Of a DNA stretch of 64,000 nucleotides, positions 1 to 11,318 are shown one piece after another. Position 1 is the stretch's first letter, and every line of letters begins with the position of its first letter. A model generated the notes under the pieces. It was not told the origin of the DNA and searched no databases. It saw only the letters and a list, made by a program, of their open reading frames with translations. The stretch is from assembly GCF_003034915.1 (NCBI RefSeq), contig NZ_PZJX01000003.1:186001-250000 (forward strand). The letters run 5' to 3'. This stretch comes from Mesorhizobium helmanticense. Lineage in GTDB: Bacteria > Pseudomonadota > Alphaproteobacteria > Rhizobiales > Rhizobiaceae. The translations under genes were made by a program, and so were the position numbers.

Positions 1-58
1 AAACTGTTCGATTTTACCGCCCTCAACGACACCCTCACCGCAAGGCAAGATATTTCCG

Positions 59-886
59 ATGACATTTGACGATACCGCGATCGATTGGCTCGCCGAACTT
101 CTGTCCGACGTCGCCAAGGCCGAGATCATGCCGCGCTTTCGCCGGCTGAACGAGGGCGACATCCGCCAGAAGACTTCGGCTGCCGATTTGGTTACCGAGG
201 CCGACGTCAACGCCGAGCGGCTGATCACCGTCAAGCTGCGCGAGCGTTACCCCCAGGCGATGATCGTCGGCGAGGAGGCGTGTTCCGACAATCCGGTGCT
301 GCTTGAGGGCCTCGGCGACGCCGATCTCGCCTTCGTCATCGATCCGGTCGACGGCACCTTCAACTTCGCTTCGGGCGTACCGCTGTTCGGTGTCATGCTC
401 GGCGTCGTGGTCAAGGGTGAGACCGTCGCCGGCATCATCCACGATCCCGTCGGCAAGGACTGGCTGATCGGCGCCAAAGGCGCCGGCAGCCACATCCGTC
501 ACGCACATGGCAATATCGAGAAGGTGCATGTCGCCAAGCCCGCGGCGATGTCGCAGATGACCGGCGCCGTGTCCTGGCAGTATCTGCCGGAGCCGGAACG
601 GTCGCGGCTGGCGCGCAACCAGACCAAGACCCTGTCGCAGTTCAATTATCGCTGCGCCGCCCACGAATACCGTTTGCTGGCAAGCGGCCACGGCCATTTC
701 GTCGTCTACAACAAGCTGATGCCATGGGACCATCTGCCTGGTGTCCTGATCCATGCCGAGGCTGGTGGCTATACGGCGCGTTTCGATGGCAGCGACTATC
801 TGCCTTCGCATCTCGGCGGCGGCATCATTGTCGCGCCGGACAGGGAAAGCTGGCGGGAATTGCGCCGCGAGCTCTGGGCTGAATAG
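59..886 (+). CDS. Inositol monophosphatase family protein
   Basis: A 275-aa cytosolic Mg2+-dependent phosphatase of the inositol monophosphatase/FIG superfamily. The metal-site signature DPVDGT is at residues 95-100, preceded by GEE at 71-73, and the C-terminal PWDHLPGV...EAGG segment (222-237) supplies the third conserved aspartate. Length is normal for the family. The ATG at 59 is used because the conserved N-terminal helix begins directly after it; no strong ribosome-binding site is visible. The substrate could be inositol phosphate, 3'-phosphoadenosine phosphate or a histidinol-phosphate-type ester; sequence alone does not decide. It is the first gene of the window and is followed by a small secreted protein on the same strand. 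Confidence 0.9.
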   Translation: MTFDDTAIDWLAELLSDVAKAEIMPRFRRLNEGDIRQKTSAADLVTEADVNAERLITVKLRERYPQAMIVGEEACSDNPVLLEGLGDADLAFVIDPVDGTFNFASGVPLFGVMLGVVVKGETVAGIIHDPVGKDWLIGAKGAGSHIRHAHGNIEKVHVAKPAAMSQMTGAVSWQYLPEPERSRLARNQTKTLSQFNYRCAAHEYRLLASGHGHFVVYNKLMPWDHLPGVLIHAEAGGYTARFDGSDYLPSHLGGGIIVAPDRESWRELRRELWAE

Positions 887-960
887 GCTCGCCAGAGTTT
901 AACCGGCGGGGGTCCATGGCTGAAAGATTGGCGCAACCTCGTCCACATGGGGAGACGCGA

Positions 961-1368
961 ATGAAGACGCGGTTCGCAATTGGTGCAGCGGCCCTTGCCC
1001 TCGCTGTGGTTGCCGGCGCTACCCAGGCAGGGGCACAGGAGCGCGCGTGTCGCAGTCCCGAGCCCATCAACACCATAGACGAGATGTTCTCCGCGATCTT
1101 TGCTTGTTGGGAGCCGCCCCCCGGAAGCGCGGGCATGACCCTGACGCTGCAGTTCTCACTTCGACGAAACGGCACGCTTATTGGCAAGCCTCGCGCCACC
1201 TATTCCCATCTGGGGAACGATGGCCATCTGAACCGGCTTTTCGTGGCTTCCGTCCTCAAGGCTCTCGACAAGGCTCTGCCAATGCCCCTTTCGAACAGCA
1301 TGGGTGGAGCAATCGCGGGACGTACGCTGTTTCCTCGTTTCACTGCAGCCGCTGACGGTAGGTCCTAA
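961..1368 (+). CDS. Small secreted protein of unknown function
   Basis: A 135-aa protein with a clear N-terminal signal peptide: KTR, a hydrophobic stretch, and a likely cleavage after QAGAQ near residue 26. Two cysteines follow soon after, then a region reading LTLQFSLRRNGTLIGKPRATY, which is reminiscent of the TonB C-terminal-like fold seen in small rhizobial periplasmic proteins, but this is only an impression. I do not recognise the family. An in-frame upstream start at 916 exists, but the ATG at 961 places the signal peptide at the terminus. It ends 12 bp before the convergent MFS gene. Confidence 0.7.
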   Translation: MKTRFAIGAAALALAVVAGATQAGAQERACRSPEPINTIDEMFSAIFACWEPPPGSAGMTLTLQFSLRRNGTLIGKPRATYSHLGNDGHLNRLFVASVLKALDKALPMPLSNSMGGAIAGRTLFPRFTAAADGRS

Positions 1369-1380
1369 GGCGCGCGGCCA

Positions 1381-2625
1381 TCAAACCGGCGGATTGTGTG
1401 GCTGGAACATCTTGCCACGCTCGGCGATCAGGATCATCAGCAGCGCCGCGACCGAGACGCTGCAGAAACCGGCGGCCAGCGGCGTGACCGTGCCGTTGAA
1501 GGCCTGGCCGATCAGCGTGCCGAGAATGCCGCCGAGGAAGGTCTGCATGAAGCCCAGAATGGACGATGCCGTGCCGGCCAATTGCCCAAGCGGCTCCATG
1601 GCGAGCGCGTTGAAATTGGCGCCGAGCGCTCCGAACGGAAGCATCGCACAGGCGAAAAAGGTAATGAAAAGCCAGAGCGGCATCTTCATTTCGATCGATA
1701 CGACCAGCCAGGCGAGGCTGATGGCCAGGAACAACAGCAGCGCGCTCTGCGACAGGCGGCGCATGCCGATGCGGCCGACGAGGCGGGAATTCAGATAGTT
1801 GGAGAAGGCGAGCACGCCTGCAACGCCGGCGAAGATGACGGGGAACATCTCACCGACATTGAATATGGTGACATAGATCTGCTGCGCCGAGGCGATGAAG
1901 CCGAACATGGCGCCGAAGATGAAGGTGCTGGCGAAGGCGTAGCAGAGCGCCATGCGGTTGGTCAGCACGATGCGGAAGCCGCCGAGGACGGACTCGACCG
2001 TCAACGGTCTGCGATATTCGGGATGCAGCGTCTCGGGCAGGCGCAGCAGCGACCAGGCCGACACGACCAGCGCGCCGGCCGCCATGACGATGAAGATCAC
2101 ATGCCATGTCGCGAACAGCATGATGAACTGGCCGATGCCGGGGGCGATGACGGGTATCGCCATGAACACCATGAAGATCAGCGACATCACCTCGGCCATG
2201 CGCCGGCCGTCGAACGTGTCGCGCACGATCGAGACGGCGATGACGCGTGTGGCGGCGGCGCCGATGCCTTGCACCGCCCTGCAGATCAGAAGCGTGGCGA
2301 AGGAGGGCGCAATGGCAGCCGCGGCTGCCGCCGCGACATAGATCACCAGTCCGGCGACCAGTGGCGCGCGCCGCCCGAAGCGATCCGAAATCGGCCCGAA
2401 GAAAAGCTGTCCGCCGCCGAAGCCGAGAATATAGGCGGTGATCACATATTGGCGGTGGTTTTCATTGGCCACGCCGAGCGACGCGCCGATCTGCTGCAGC
2501 GCCGGCAGCATGATGTCGATGGCAAGCGAGTTCAATGCCATCAGCGCCGCACACAGCGCAATGAATTCCCAGCGCGGAATAGGCAAGGTGCTTGCCTGTT
2601 GCGGCGCTTGTGCATGCTGATCCAC
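1381..2625 (-). CDS. MFS drug-efflux transporter, Bcr/CflA family
   Basis: A 414-aa inner-membrane protein with about 12 predicted hydrophobic segments. The MFS motif A is visible as GPISDRFGRRAPLV at residues 77-90, and the first helix carries LNSLAIDIMLPALQQIG, typical of Bcr/CflA drug:H+ antiporters. The start is GTG at 2625; the nearest ATG upstream is out of frame. It is convergent with the preceding secreted-protein gene. The likely role is proton-driven export of small toxic compounds or amino-acid-derived molecules; the substrate cannot be told from sequence. Confidence 0.88.
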   Translation of the reverse strand: MDQHAQAPQQASTLPIPRWEFIALCAALMALNSLAIDIMLPALQQIGASLGVANENHRQYVITAYILGFGGGQLFFGPISDRFGRRAPLVAGLVIYVAAAAAAAIAPSFATLLICRAVQGIGAAATRVIAVSIVRDTFDGRRMAEVMSLIFMVFMAIPVIAPGIGQFIMLFATWHVIFIVMAAGALVVSAWSLLRLPETLHPEYRRPLTVESVLGGFRIVLTNRMALCYAFASTFIFGAMFGFIASAQQIYVTIFNVGEMFPVIFAGVAGVLAFSNYLNSRLVGRIGMRRLSQSALLLFLAISLAWLVVSIEMKMPLWLFITFFACAMLPFGALGANFNALAMEPLGQLAGTASSILGFMQTFLGGILGTLIGQAFNGTVTPLAAGFCSVSVAALLMILIAERGKMFQPHNPPV

Positions 2626-2740
2626 GGCGAAGTCCGATCTTTAAAAACGAACGCGCGCCGGGCATGCCGGCGCAATAGCTCGTCCTGTTCCCGACATTTC
2701 GGGACTTAAGAAATGCCGAGGTGGGGGCTGCCCCGGTGCC

Positions 2741-2883
2741 TTGGCGCATGACCCCGAAAATCGGAGCCGATTCTCGGACAGGATCATGCGCAAAATCAAA
2801 GTGCTACAGCGTCCCTTTGCGCGTCCCAAAGGACGCGCGGCGCTGTAGTGCATGTCGCCCAAAACTGTGCGGCGGACATGCAC
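2741..2883. repeat. Rhizobial palindromic mosaic repeat
   Basis: About 140 bp in the gap between the MFS gene and grxD consists of three nested inverted repeats. GCGCATGA (2744-2751) pairs with TCATGCGC (2784-2791). CTACAGCG (2804-2811) pairs with CGCTGTAG (2841-2848), and inside it GCGCGTCC (2819-2826) pairs with GGACGCGC (2831-2838). GTGCATGTC (2848-2856) pairs with GACATGCAC (about 2875-2883). This resembles the multicopy palindromic mosaic elements common between genes in Mesorhizobium and relatives. It lies just downstream of grxD (minus strand) and may shape its transcript end. Confidence 0.7.
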
Positions 2884-2893
2884 AAAAGAGAAG

Positions 2894-3229
2894 TCAGGCG
2901 GCGCCTTTGACGCTCACGCCCTTTTCGACGAGGAATGTCTGCAACTCGCCCGCCTGGAACATCTCGCGTACAATGTCGCAGCCGCCGACGAACTCGCCCT
3001 TGACATAGAGCTGGGGGATCGTCGGCCAGTTGGAATATTCCTTGATGCCCTGGCGCAGTTCGGCAGAGTCCAGCACGTTCACGCCTTTGTAGTCGGCGCC
3101 GATATAGTCGAGGATCTGGACGACCTGGCCGGAAAATCCGCATTGCGGGAAACCGGGCGTCCCCTTCATGAAGAGAACGACGTCGTTGCCCTTAACTTCA
3201 TTGTCGATGTAGTCGTTGATACCGCTCAT
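2894..3229 (-). CDS. grxD: Monothiol glutaredoxin, Grx4 family
   Basis: A 111-aa CGFS-type glutaredoxin. The active-site CGFS is at residues 30-33, followed by the conserved WPTIPQLY (69-76) and GGCDI (82-86) glutathione-binding motifs. These proteins carry a bridging [2Fe-2S] cluster with glutathione and act with BolA in iron-sulfur trafficking and iron sensing. The ATG at 3229 begins the conserved domain; the reading frame continues far upstream but without homology. In related genomes grxD sits next to bolA. Here bolA is 3.4 kb away at 6658, separated by three plus-strand genes. Confidence 0.95.
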   Translation of the reverse strand: MSGINDYIDNEVKGNDVVLFMKGTPGFPQCGFSGQVVQILDYIGADYKGVNVLDSAELRQGIKEYSNWPTIPQLYVKGEFVGGCDIVREMFQAGELQTFLVEKGVSVKGAA

Positions 3230-3388
3230 GGAGAATCCTTTCACGCCCGTGGGAGGCAGGCTCGAAGCATACTCTTCAAATAAACCCATAGGTTGCTCGA
3301 AACAAGACGTTTGCCGCATCGCCTTGCAAATGGCGCAAAGGATGCCTGATGTTGGGCCAAGAGATGTGGTCACTGTTTTTCCCGGAAG

Positions 3389-4198
3389 ATGATGAAAAGG
3401 CGGCATATCGCGGCAATCCTGACTGGCGTTCTCGCGCTCGCGCTGGCCTTGATCTGGTGGTTCAGGCCGTCGGCGTCTCCGCCAGTCATCATTGGTGGCG
3501 AACTGCCCGCGCCATGCCGCGATCTCAGCTTCGAGGCGGTTCCTTACGTCGTCTGCGAGATCGATCTTCGCAGCCATGACATCGGCGTCTTCCACGCTGG
3601 CGCGGACGGCAAGGCCTTCGGTTCGCTGGAAGAATTCGACAAGGCGATGACGGGCGAGGGCAGGTCGGTCCTGCTCGCCATGAATGCCGGCATGTATCAC
3701 GAGGATTTGTCGCCGGTTGGGCTTCTCATCGAAAGTGGACATGAAGAGGCGCCGCTCAACCTTACCGAGGGCGAAGGCAATTTCTTCCTGAAACCGAACG
3801 GCGTGTTCCTGGTCCGTAAGGACGGCAAGGCTGCGGTCATGGAAACCAGCGCGTACGCCGCCGCTCGACCGGATGTGGCATTCGCCACGCAATCAGGCCC
3901 GATGCTGGTGATCGACGGCCGGCTTCATCCTCGCTTCGAGGAAAATGGCGTCTCACGCTATATCCGCAACGGCGTCGGCGCGCGCGATGGCAACACCGTC
4001 GTGCTGGCGATCTCACGCGCCGAGGTCAGCTTCGGCAGTTTCGCCCGGCTGTTTCGCGACGCGCTGCATTGTTCCAACGCGCTCTTCTTCGACGGTGTGG
4101 TGTCGGCGCTGTCGAATGGCGACAGGATGATCGTCGGCGGCAAATACCCGGCCGGGCCGATCATCGCCGTGTTCGCGAAGAAGCCGTTGTCCGGGTAG
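3389..4198 (+). CDS. Phosphodiester glycosidase family protein (DUF2233)
   Basis: A 269-aa protein with one N-terminal membrane anchor or uncleaved signal (residues 7-25) and a periplasmic domain of the phosphodiester glycosidase/NAGPA type. Supporting segments are [16 protein letters not shown] near residue 95, SGPMLVIDG, and the C-terminal [11 protein letters not shown] with its conserved aspartate. Members remove a sugar from a phosphodiester linkage or bind exopolysaccharide-like substrates; the bacterial substrates are mostly unknown. A second ATG follows immediately (3392). It is divergent from grxD and precedes the multicopper oxidase by about 120 bp. Confidence 0.8.
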   Translation: MMKRRHIAAILTGVLALALALIWWFRPSASPPVIIGGELPAPCRDLSFEAVPYVVCEIDLRSHDIGVFHAGADGKAFGSLEEFDKAMTGEGRSVLLAMNAGMYHEDLSPVGLLIESGHEEAPLNLTEGEGNFFLKPNGVFLVRKDGKAAVMETSAYAAARPDVAFATQSGPMLVIDGRLHPRFEENGVSRYIRNGVGARDGNTVVLAISRAEVSFGSFARLFRDALHCSNALFFDGVVSALSNGDRMIVGGKYPAGPIIAVFAKKPLSG

Positions 4199-4259
4199 CT
4201 CCAAAAGGAAGGCCTCTGCCTGCCTTGTTCAGCATCAATCGGTCGTTGCCTGGAATATA

Positions 4260-4280
4260 GCTCTAGCTAAATCTTAGAGC
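4260..4280. promoter_or_regulatory. Inverted repeat upstream of the multicopper oxidase
   Basis: GCTCTA (4260-4265) and TAGAGC (4275-4280) form a perfect 6-9-6 dyad ending 36 bp before the oxidase start codon. It sits where a promoter or operator is expected. No known metal-regulator consensus was recognised, so a regulator site is only a suggestion. Confidence 0.3.
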
Positions 4281-4316
4281 ATGCACTATGCTTGCTCCCA
4301 TCTGGAGGGTACAGGC

Positions 4317-5447
4317 ATGCGAGAGACGAAATCCTTGCTGGAACGAAAGCTCGATCGAAGGCTTCTCCTGGTCGGTGGCCTTGCCGCTGCCGGCGGCACG
4401 GCGGTCGCGGCGAGTACCGCTCGCGGGCAGACAAGCCATGCCGGTCACGAGATGCCAGCGGCGGCCGCCGGTGGAGAACCGCCGGCGCATCTTTCGGCCC
4501 ATGGCTCGATGATCACGGTCGGCGAGGTCGACGACGCCCGCAACGGCTTCGATCCGTCGAAGCTGTTGGGCGACTGGGACACGGGGACTGTCTCGACGCT
4601 GCCGGACGGGCGCACGCTTCGCAGCTTCGAAGTCACGGCCGAGGACAAGGAGATCGAGATCGCGCCGGGCATCATGTTCCCGGCCTGGACCTACAATGGC
4701 CGCGTGCCGGGGCCATCGTTGCGCGCGACCGAGGGCGACCGGTTGAGGATCGTCTTCCGCAACCACGGCTCGCATCCGCATTCGATGCATTTTCACGGCA
4801 TCCATGCCGCGCGCATGGATGGCGTCCCGGGAGCCGGCCTGATCGGGCCGGGCGAGGAATTCGTCTACGAGTTCGATGCAAGGCCGTTCGGCTGTCACCT
4901 CTACCACTGCCACGCCCTGCCGCTGAAGCGGCACATTCAGAAGGGCATGTACGGCGCCTTCGTGATCGATCCCGATCCGGCCCGGCATCCCGAATACGAA
5001 GCGGTCGCCCGCTCACGCCTCCTCGGCACGCCCGAGAATGCCGGCTGGCAGGAATTCGTCATGGTCATGAATGCCTTCGACACCAATTTCGACGGCGCGA
5101 ACGAGGTTTACGCCGTCAATACCGTCGCCCACGCTTATGCGAAAAAGCCGATCCGGGTGCTGAAGGACAAACCCGTGCGCATCTATCTCGTCAATGTCGT
5201 CGAGTTCGATCCGATCAATTCCTTCCATTTGCACGCCAATTTCTTCGACTACTACAATCAGGGCACGACGCTCACCCCTACGCTCAAGACCGTCGACCTG
5301 ATCACCCAATGCCAGGCCGAGCGCGGCATCCTCGAGTTCCATTTTCGGGAGCACGAACCGGGCCTCTACATGTTCCATCCTCACCAGTCGGAATTCACCG
5401 AACTCGGCTGGTCCGGCATGTTCGACGTCGTGGAGGCCGTGTCGTGA
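4317..5447 (+). CDS. Two-domain multicopper oxidase, Tat-exported
   Basis: A 376-aa periplasmic copper enzyme. A twin-arginine signal (DRRLLLVGG, Arg14-Arg15) is followed by a His/Met-rich linker. Domain 1 carries HPHSMHFHG (His158, His160, His163, His165) and YHCHALPLKRHIQKGM, which supplies a type 1 copper set (Cys198, His206, Met211). Domain 2 carries FHLHANFF (His304, His306) and MFHPHQSEF (His354, His356). The layout is that of two-domain laccase/nitrite-reductase-like oxidases. The ATG at 4317 is chosen because GGAGGG lies 7 nt upstream; the frame extends to 4281. The downstream ZIP gene overlaps by 4 nt (GTGA), implying translational coupling. Oxidation of Cu+, Fe2+ or Mn2+ is inferred. 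Confidence 0.88.
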   Translation: MRETKSLLERKLDRRLLLVGGLAAAGGTAVAASTARGQTSHAGHEMPAAAAGGEPPAHLSAHGSMITVGEVDDARNGFDPSKLLGDWDTGTVSTLPDGRTLRSFEVTAEDKEIEIAPGIMFPAWTYNGRVPGPSLRATEGDRLRIVFRNHGSHPHSMHFHGIHAARMDGVPGAGLIGPGEEFVYEFDARPFGCHLYHCHALPLKRHIQKGMYGAFVIDPDPARHPEYEAVARSRLLGTPENAGWQEFVMVMNAFDTNFDGANEVYAVNTVAHAYAKKPIRVLKDKPVRIYLVNVVEFDPINSFHLHANFFDYYNQGTTLTPTLKTVDLITQCQAERGILEFHFREHEPGLYMFHPHQSEFTELGWSGMFDVVEAVS

Positions 5448-6643
5448 CCGATCTGAGCCAGCCTTCCGCCGACACGCCTGCCGACCGCCCGAGATGGGCC
5501 TATCTGTTCTGGATCGCGCTGCCGCTCGCCGTGCTCGGGCTGGCCGTCGCCTGGCTGCTCGCCTCGGACCCGCTGTCGAGCTTCCGCAATGGCGCGCCGC
5601 CGGTCGAGAATATCACCTTCGAACGGACGATCCTGGGGACGGATGGCATCCGCGTCCTCGTTCGGGCCGGCGGATCGGAACCGATGACCATCGCGCAGGT
5701 CCAGGTCGACGATGCCTACTGGCAGTTCACGCAAGACCCGCCTGGCCCGATCGCGCGCGGCGGAACGGCCTGGATCACCCTGCCGTATCCCTGGGTGCTG
5801 GGGGAGGCGCATGCGATCAACGTCGTGACCAATACCGGGACCACGTTCACGCACGAGATCGCTGTCGCCGTACCCACGCCGACGCGCGATTCGCTGAGCT
5901 TCGCCGCGCAGGCGGCGCTCGGCGCCTTCGTCGGCATCCTGCCCGTGGCGATCGGCCTGATGTTCTATCCCGCCCTCCGCGGCGTCGGACGAAGCGGCAT
6001 GGACTTCCTGCTGTCGCTGACCGTCGGATTGCTTGCCTTCCTCTTCGTCGATGCCCTGGAGGACGCGTTTGAACTGGCGAGCGAAGCCGCCGCCTTGTTC
6101 CAGGGGCCGACAATGATCGTGCTCGCCTCCGCCGCCAGTTTCCTTCTGCTGATGGCCGCGGGCCGGCGGAGCGGGACGCCGACGGGCCTGGCGCTCGCCA
6201 CCTTCATCGCGCTCGGCATCGGCCTGCACAATCTCGGCGAAGGACTGGCGATCGGCGCCGCCTTTGCGTCGGGCGCGGCGGGGCTCGGCACCTTCCTCGT
6301 GCTCGGCTTCACATTGCACAACATCACCGAGGGCATCGGCATCGCCGCCCCGATCCTGAAGCAGCGCCCGCCACTGCGGACCTTCGCCGCGCTGACGCTG
6401 CTCGCGGGCGGTCCTGCGGTCGTCGGCCTGTGGATCGGCAGCCTCGCCTATGCTCCGCAGTGGTCGGCACTGGCGCTGGCGGTCGGCGCGGGGGCAATCC
6501 TGCAGGTGATCGTCGAACTGGTGTCGATGCAGCTTCGTCAGCGGGCCGACGGCACGCGCGCCTTATTCGCACCGGCCGCGATGGCTGGATTGGCGGCCGG
6601 GGTTGGCTTCATGTACGTGACGGCGATGCTGGTGAAGATCTGA
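5444..6643 (+). CDS. ZIP family metal transporter with periplasmic N-terminal extension
   Basis: A 399-aa protein. Residues 19-40 form one membrane segment, residues about 50-145 a beta-rich extracytoplasmic domain, and residues 150-399 a ZIP (GufA/ZupT-type) transporter core. The core has the two metal signatures HNLGEG (262-267) and HNITEG (292-297). The start is GTG at 5444, overlapping the oxidase stop as GTGA, with GGAGG a few bases upstream. ZIP proteins import Zn2+, Fe2+ or Mn2+ into the cytosol. The extra periplasmic domain is not part of the standard family and could receive metal from the oxidase; that is inference. Confidence 0.85.
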   Translation: MTDLSQPSADTPADRPRWAYLFWIALPLAVLGLAVAWLLASDPLSSFRNGAPPVENITFERTILGTDGIRVLVRAGGSEPMTIAQVQVDDAYWQFTQDPPGPIARGGTAWITLPYPWVLGEAHAINVVTNTGTTFTHEIAVAVPTPTRDSLSFAAQAALGAFVGILPVAIGLMFYPALRGVGRSGMDFLLSLTVGLLAFLFVDALEDAFELASEAAALFQGPTMIVLASAASFLLLMAAGRRSGTPTGLALATFIALGIGLHNLGEGLAIGAAFASGAAGLGTFLVLGFTLHNITEGIGIAAPILKQRPPLRTFAALTLLAGGPAVVGLWIGSLAYAPQWSALALAVGAGAILQVIVELVSMQLRQRADGTRALFAPAAMAGLAAGVGFMYVTAMLVKI

Positions 6644-6657
6644 GCAACGCCGGGCGG

Positions 6658-6891
6658 CTAGTCCGGCACGCTGGTCTGCAGCGCCAGTGCGTGCAGCACG
6701 CCGCCCATATTGCCCTTCAGCGCGTCATAGACCATCTGGTGCTGTTGGACGCGGCTCTTGCCGCGAAAGCTTTCGGCCACCACTTCGGCCGCGTAGTGGT
6801 CGCCGTCGCCGGCCAGGTCGCGAATCGTCACCTTGGCGTCCGGAATGCCTTCCCTGATCAGTTTCTCGATGTCGTGGGCGTCCATTGCCAT
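6658..6891 (-). CDS. bolA: BolA family protein
   Basis: A 77-aa BolA-like protein. The conserved core reads GDHYAAEVVAESFRGKSRVQQHQMVYDAL, with the invariant HQMVY (51-55) near the cluster-ligand histidine, and ends with ALALQT. BolA proteins form [2Fe-2S]-bridged heterodimers with CGFS glutaredoxins; grxD is at 2894-3229 on the same strand. A second ATG (6885) two codons downstream is an equally possible start. It converges with the ZIP gene, 14 bp apart, so the oxidase-ZIP operon separates the bolA/grxD pair. Confidence 0.92.
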   Translation of the reverse strand: MAMDAHDIEKLIREGIPDAKVTIRDLAGDGDHYAAEVVAESFRGKSRVQQHQMVYDALKGNMGGVLHALALQTSVPD

Positions 6892-7010
6892 GGCAAATTC
6901 CTGTTTCGGGCGGGGCAGCGGTGCGCCCCGTGCGATGTGACTCGGATGAACCTAAAGCCTTTCTGGTCCGTATTGAAGCGGTTCCGTCCAGTGCCAAGGC
7001 GATTGGCGGT

Positions 7011-7522
7011 TCACGACTGCTCAGGATGGGCAGCATCGGCGGGAACGTCCTCGCGTGTCGAAAAGGCACGGCCAAGGCCGAAAGCCAACACATAGAGCGG
7101 AACGTTGATCACCAGGCTGACGATCGGGAGGTAGCTCGTCATCTGCCAGAGCGGCGAGAAGAACGGCTGGCCGTAACCATCACAGGCCAGCGAAGAGCCG
7201 TATTCCCACAACGATCCCGTGACGATGGCCACGCCAAACAGCTTGACGCAGGTGGCGACGTGCCGTGCCCGCGCCGGCTCAGGCGAAAGCCGGTTCCAGA
7301 GGAGAAGGCACAGGATCGGAATCGCATAGACAAGGCTCTGGACGGCCAACATCAGGAGCGTGCCATTGGCCGCGGCCAGGAACTCCGCACGGGTTTCCAG
7401 CCGGGGACAAACCTCGCTTGAGGTCGTCGACAGCAGGAAAAAGACGAAAGGCCCGAGAAACCAGAAGAAGAACAGCGACGGCCAGAAAACGACTGCAAGC
7501 AGTGCCCGGGCAGCCAGCCTCG

Positions 7523-7526
<4 letters not shown>
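7011..7526 (-). CDS. Four-helix integral membrane protein of unknown function
   Basis: A 171-aa protein with about four hydrophobic segments (residues 7-32, 52-76, 87-105, 125-155) and a short polar C-terminus. The chosen start is TTG at 7526, overlapping the purL stop as TTGA, which gives an N-terminus directly before the first membrane helix. The open frame continues upstream inside purL but without sense. No family recognised. Position right after purL implies cotranscription with it. The start is uncertain because TTG is a weak codon. Confidence 0.6.
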
Positions 7527-9754
<2,228 letters not shown>

Positions 9755-9905
9755 GGGCGGCGATTGGTATCCGTGGGAGCGGGGATTTTGAGTCCCCTCT
9801 TATCGCAAGCTTGGCGCTGTTACACCCCATCGATTAGCGAAAAACGCCGGAAAACCACAGGGCGGCGCGCATGCCTGCCTGACTTGCCGAACCGCGGGGC
9901 CGAAC

Positions 9906-11318
9906 TCAGGAAAAACTGTCGTAGCCGGCGCGGCCTTCGTCGAGCAGCCGCCTGATCACCGCGATGCCATCGGCAAGATCCTTGCGTTGCCCCGGCTGCG
10001 AAACGCCGAAGCGAACGCCATGGAACACCTGCTCCGAACGGCCGGCCTTGAACTCATCCTCATCGTCGAGCAGCACGCCGTTCTCAAGGCAGGCATTCTT
10101 GAAGGTCCCGGAAAGCCACGGCTCGGGCAAGGTAAGCCAGACGAACGGCACCCTGTCATGCGCCCTGAAGTCGAACCCGGCCAATGTCTCGCGTACGATC
10201 GCGATGCGCCCACCGATTTCGGCGATGCTGCGCTCGCGGATCTCGTGGGCCTGGCCGGACAGCACCAGCCTTGCGCCGACTTCCGCCAGCAGGAAGGGCA
10301 GGCCGCCGGTCATCATCTTGTGCGCCACCCGAATGCGGTGGCGATAGGCCGCCGGACAGGCGAGCCACCCGCCGCGAACGCCCGCTGCGACCGATTTCGA
10401 CAGGCCGCCGGCGACTATGGTCCGTTCAGGCGCATATTCGGCCAGCAGCGGCTCCTTGTCGTCGGTCAGATGGCCATAGAGGTCGTCCTCGATCAGGATG
10501 ACATTGTATTGGCGCGCCACGCGCGCGATCGCCTCGCGCCGCGCCGCCGGCATCGTCACCAGCGTCGGGTTCTGGGCCGTCGGCATCAGGAACATCATCT
10601 TTGGGTGTTTCTGCGCGCAGACGCGTTCGAAATCGTCGGGATCGACGCCTTCATTGTCCGATGTCACCAGCGCGGTGCGGCGGCCGATCAGGCCGGCGCT
10701 GCGCGAGATCTGCGAATAGGTGAGGTGCTCGAAGGCGATGGTGTCGCCGGGCGTGGTGATCGCGGCGATGGCCGCCATGACAGCCGCATGCGTGCCGAGT
10801 GTCGGCACGATGGCGTCGGGCGCCGGGCGAAAAGAATTCCGCGCCAGCCAATGGCTGCCGGCCTCGAACCAGCGGTCGGGAAAGTCGCGCGTGTAGCTTG
10901 AAATTTCATGCGGATGGTCCTGCGCCGTGCGCGACAGCACGTCGGCAATAATGGCACCTTGGCCGACGTCGGGCGCGGCCGTGCTGTCGAAGCGCAGCTT
11001 GCCGCGCGGCGCATCGACAAAGCGTGTGCCTTGCTGGCCGGGTTCAAGGAAATCGGGCTTCGTGCCCTCCGATTGTTGAGCCAGGACATAGGTGCCGCGC
11101 CCGACCTCTCCGTTCACCAATCCGCGCTCGCGCAGCAGTTGATAGGCCCGGCCGACCGTGCCGACGGTCGCGCCGATATCGTAGGCCAGATCCCGCTGCG
11201 GTGGCAGCTTTGCGCCGGCTCCGATGACGCCCTTGTCGATATCTGACTCAATGCTGTCAGCAAGACGCTGATAGAGGGGGCCGGAACCGGCACTGAGATC
11301 GGGAAGCCAATTTGTCAT
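9906..11318 (-). CDS. MocR-type (GntR/aminotransferase) transcriptional regulator
   Basis: A 470-aa fusion. Residues about 14-78 form a GntR winged helix (LYQRLADSIESDI...GRGTYV). Residues 100-465 form a fold-type I aminotransferase domain with the PLP Schiff-base lysine in LSKSV (Lys308), the cofactor aspartate in EDDLYGH (278-283) and the NPT motif at 250-252. MocR proteins sense an amine or amino-acid-derived ligand with PLP and often repress their own gene. The palindrome over the start codon fits autoregulation. It lies in the purine block between purQ and purL, divergent from a DUF1127 gene. Confidence 0.88.
   Translation of the reverse strand: MTNWLPDLSAGSGPLYQRLADSIESDIDKGVIGAGAKLPPQRDLAYDIGATVGTVGRAYQLLRERGLVNGEVGRGTYVLAQQSEGTKPDFLEPGQQGTRFVDAPRGKLRFDSTAAPDVGQGAIIADVLSRTAQDHPHEISSYTRDFPDRWFEAGSHWLARNSFRPAPDAIVPTLGTHAAVMAAIAAITTPGDTIAFEHLTYSQISRSAGLIGRRTALVTSDNEGVDPDDFERVCAQKHPKMMFLMPTAQNPTLVTMPAARREAIARVARQYNVILIEDDLYGHLTDDKEPLLAEYAPERTIVAGGLSKSVAAGVRGGWLACPAAYRHRIRVAHKMMTGGLPFLLAEVGARLVLSGQAHEIRERSIAEIGGRIAIVRETLAGFDFRAHDRVPFVWLTLPEPWLSGTFKNACLENGVLLDDEDEFKAGRSEQVFHGVRFGVSQPGQRKDLADGIAVIRRLLDEGRAGYDSFS

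Noticed and set aside
1396..2709. Long plus-strand open frame opposite the MFS gene
   Set aside because: High G+C content produces antisense frames; the product is charged and without homology, while the minus-strand frame encodes a clear MFS transporter.
4292..6643. A 783-codon open frame that covers both the oxidase and the ZIP gene
   Set aside because: Its first two thirds are the +1 frame of the multicopper oxidase, giving an Arg-rich nonsense protein. Only the part from 5444 is the real ZIP protein.
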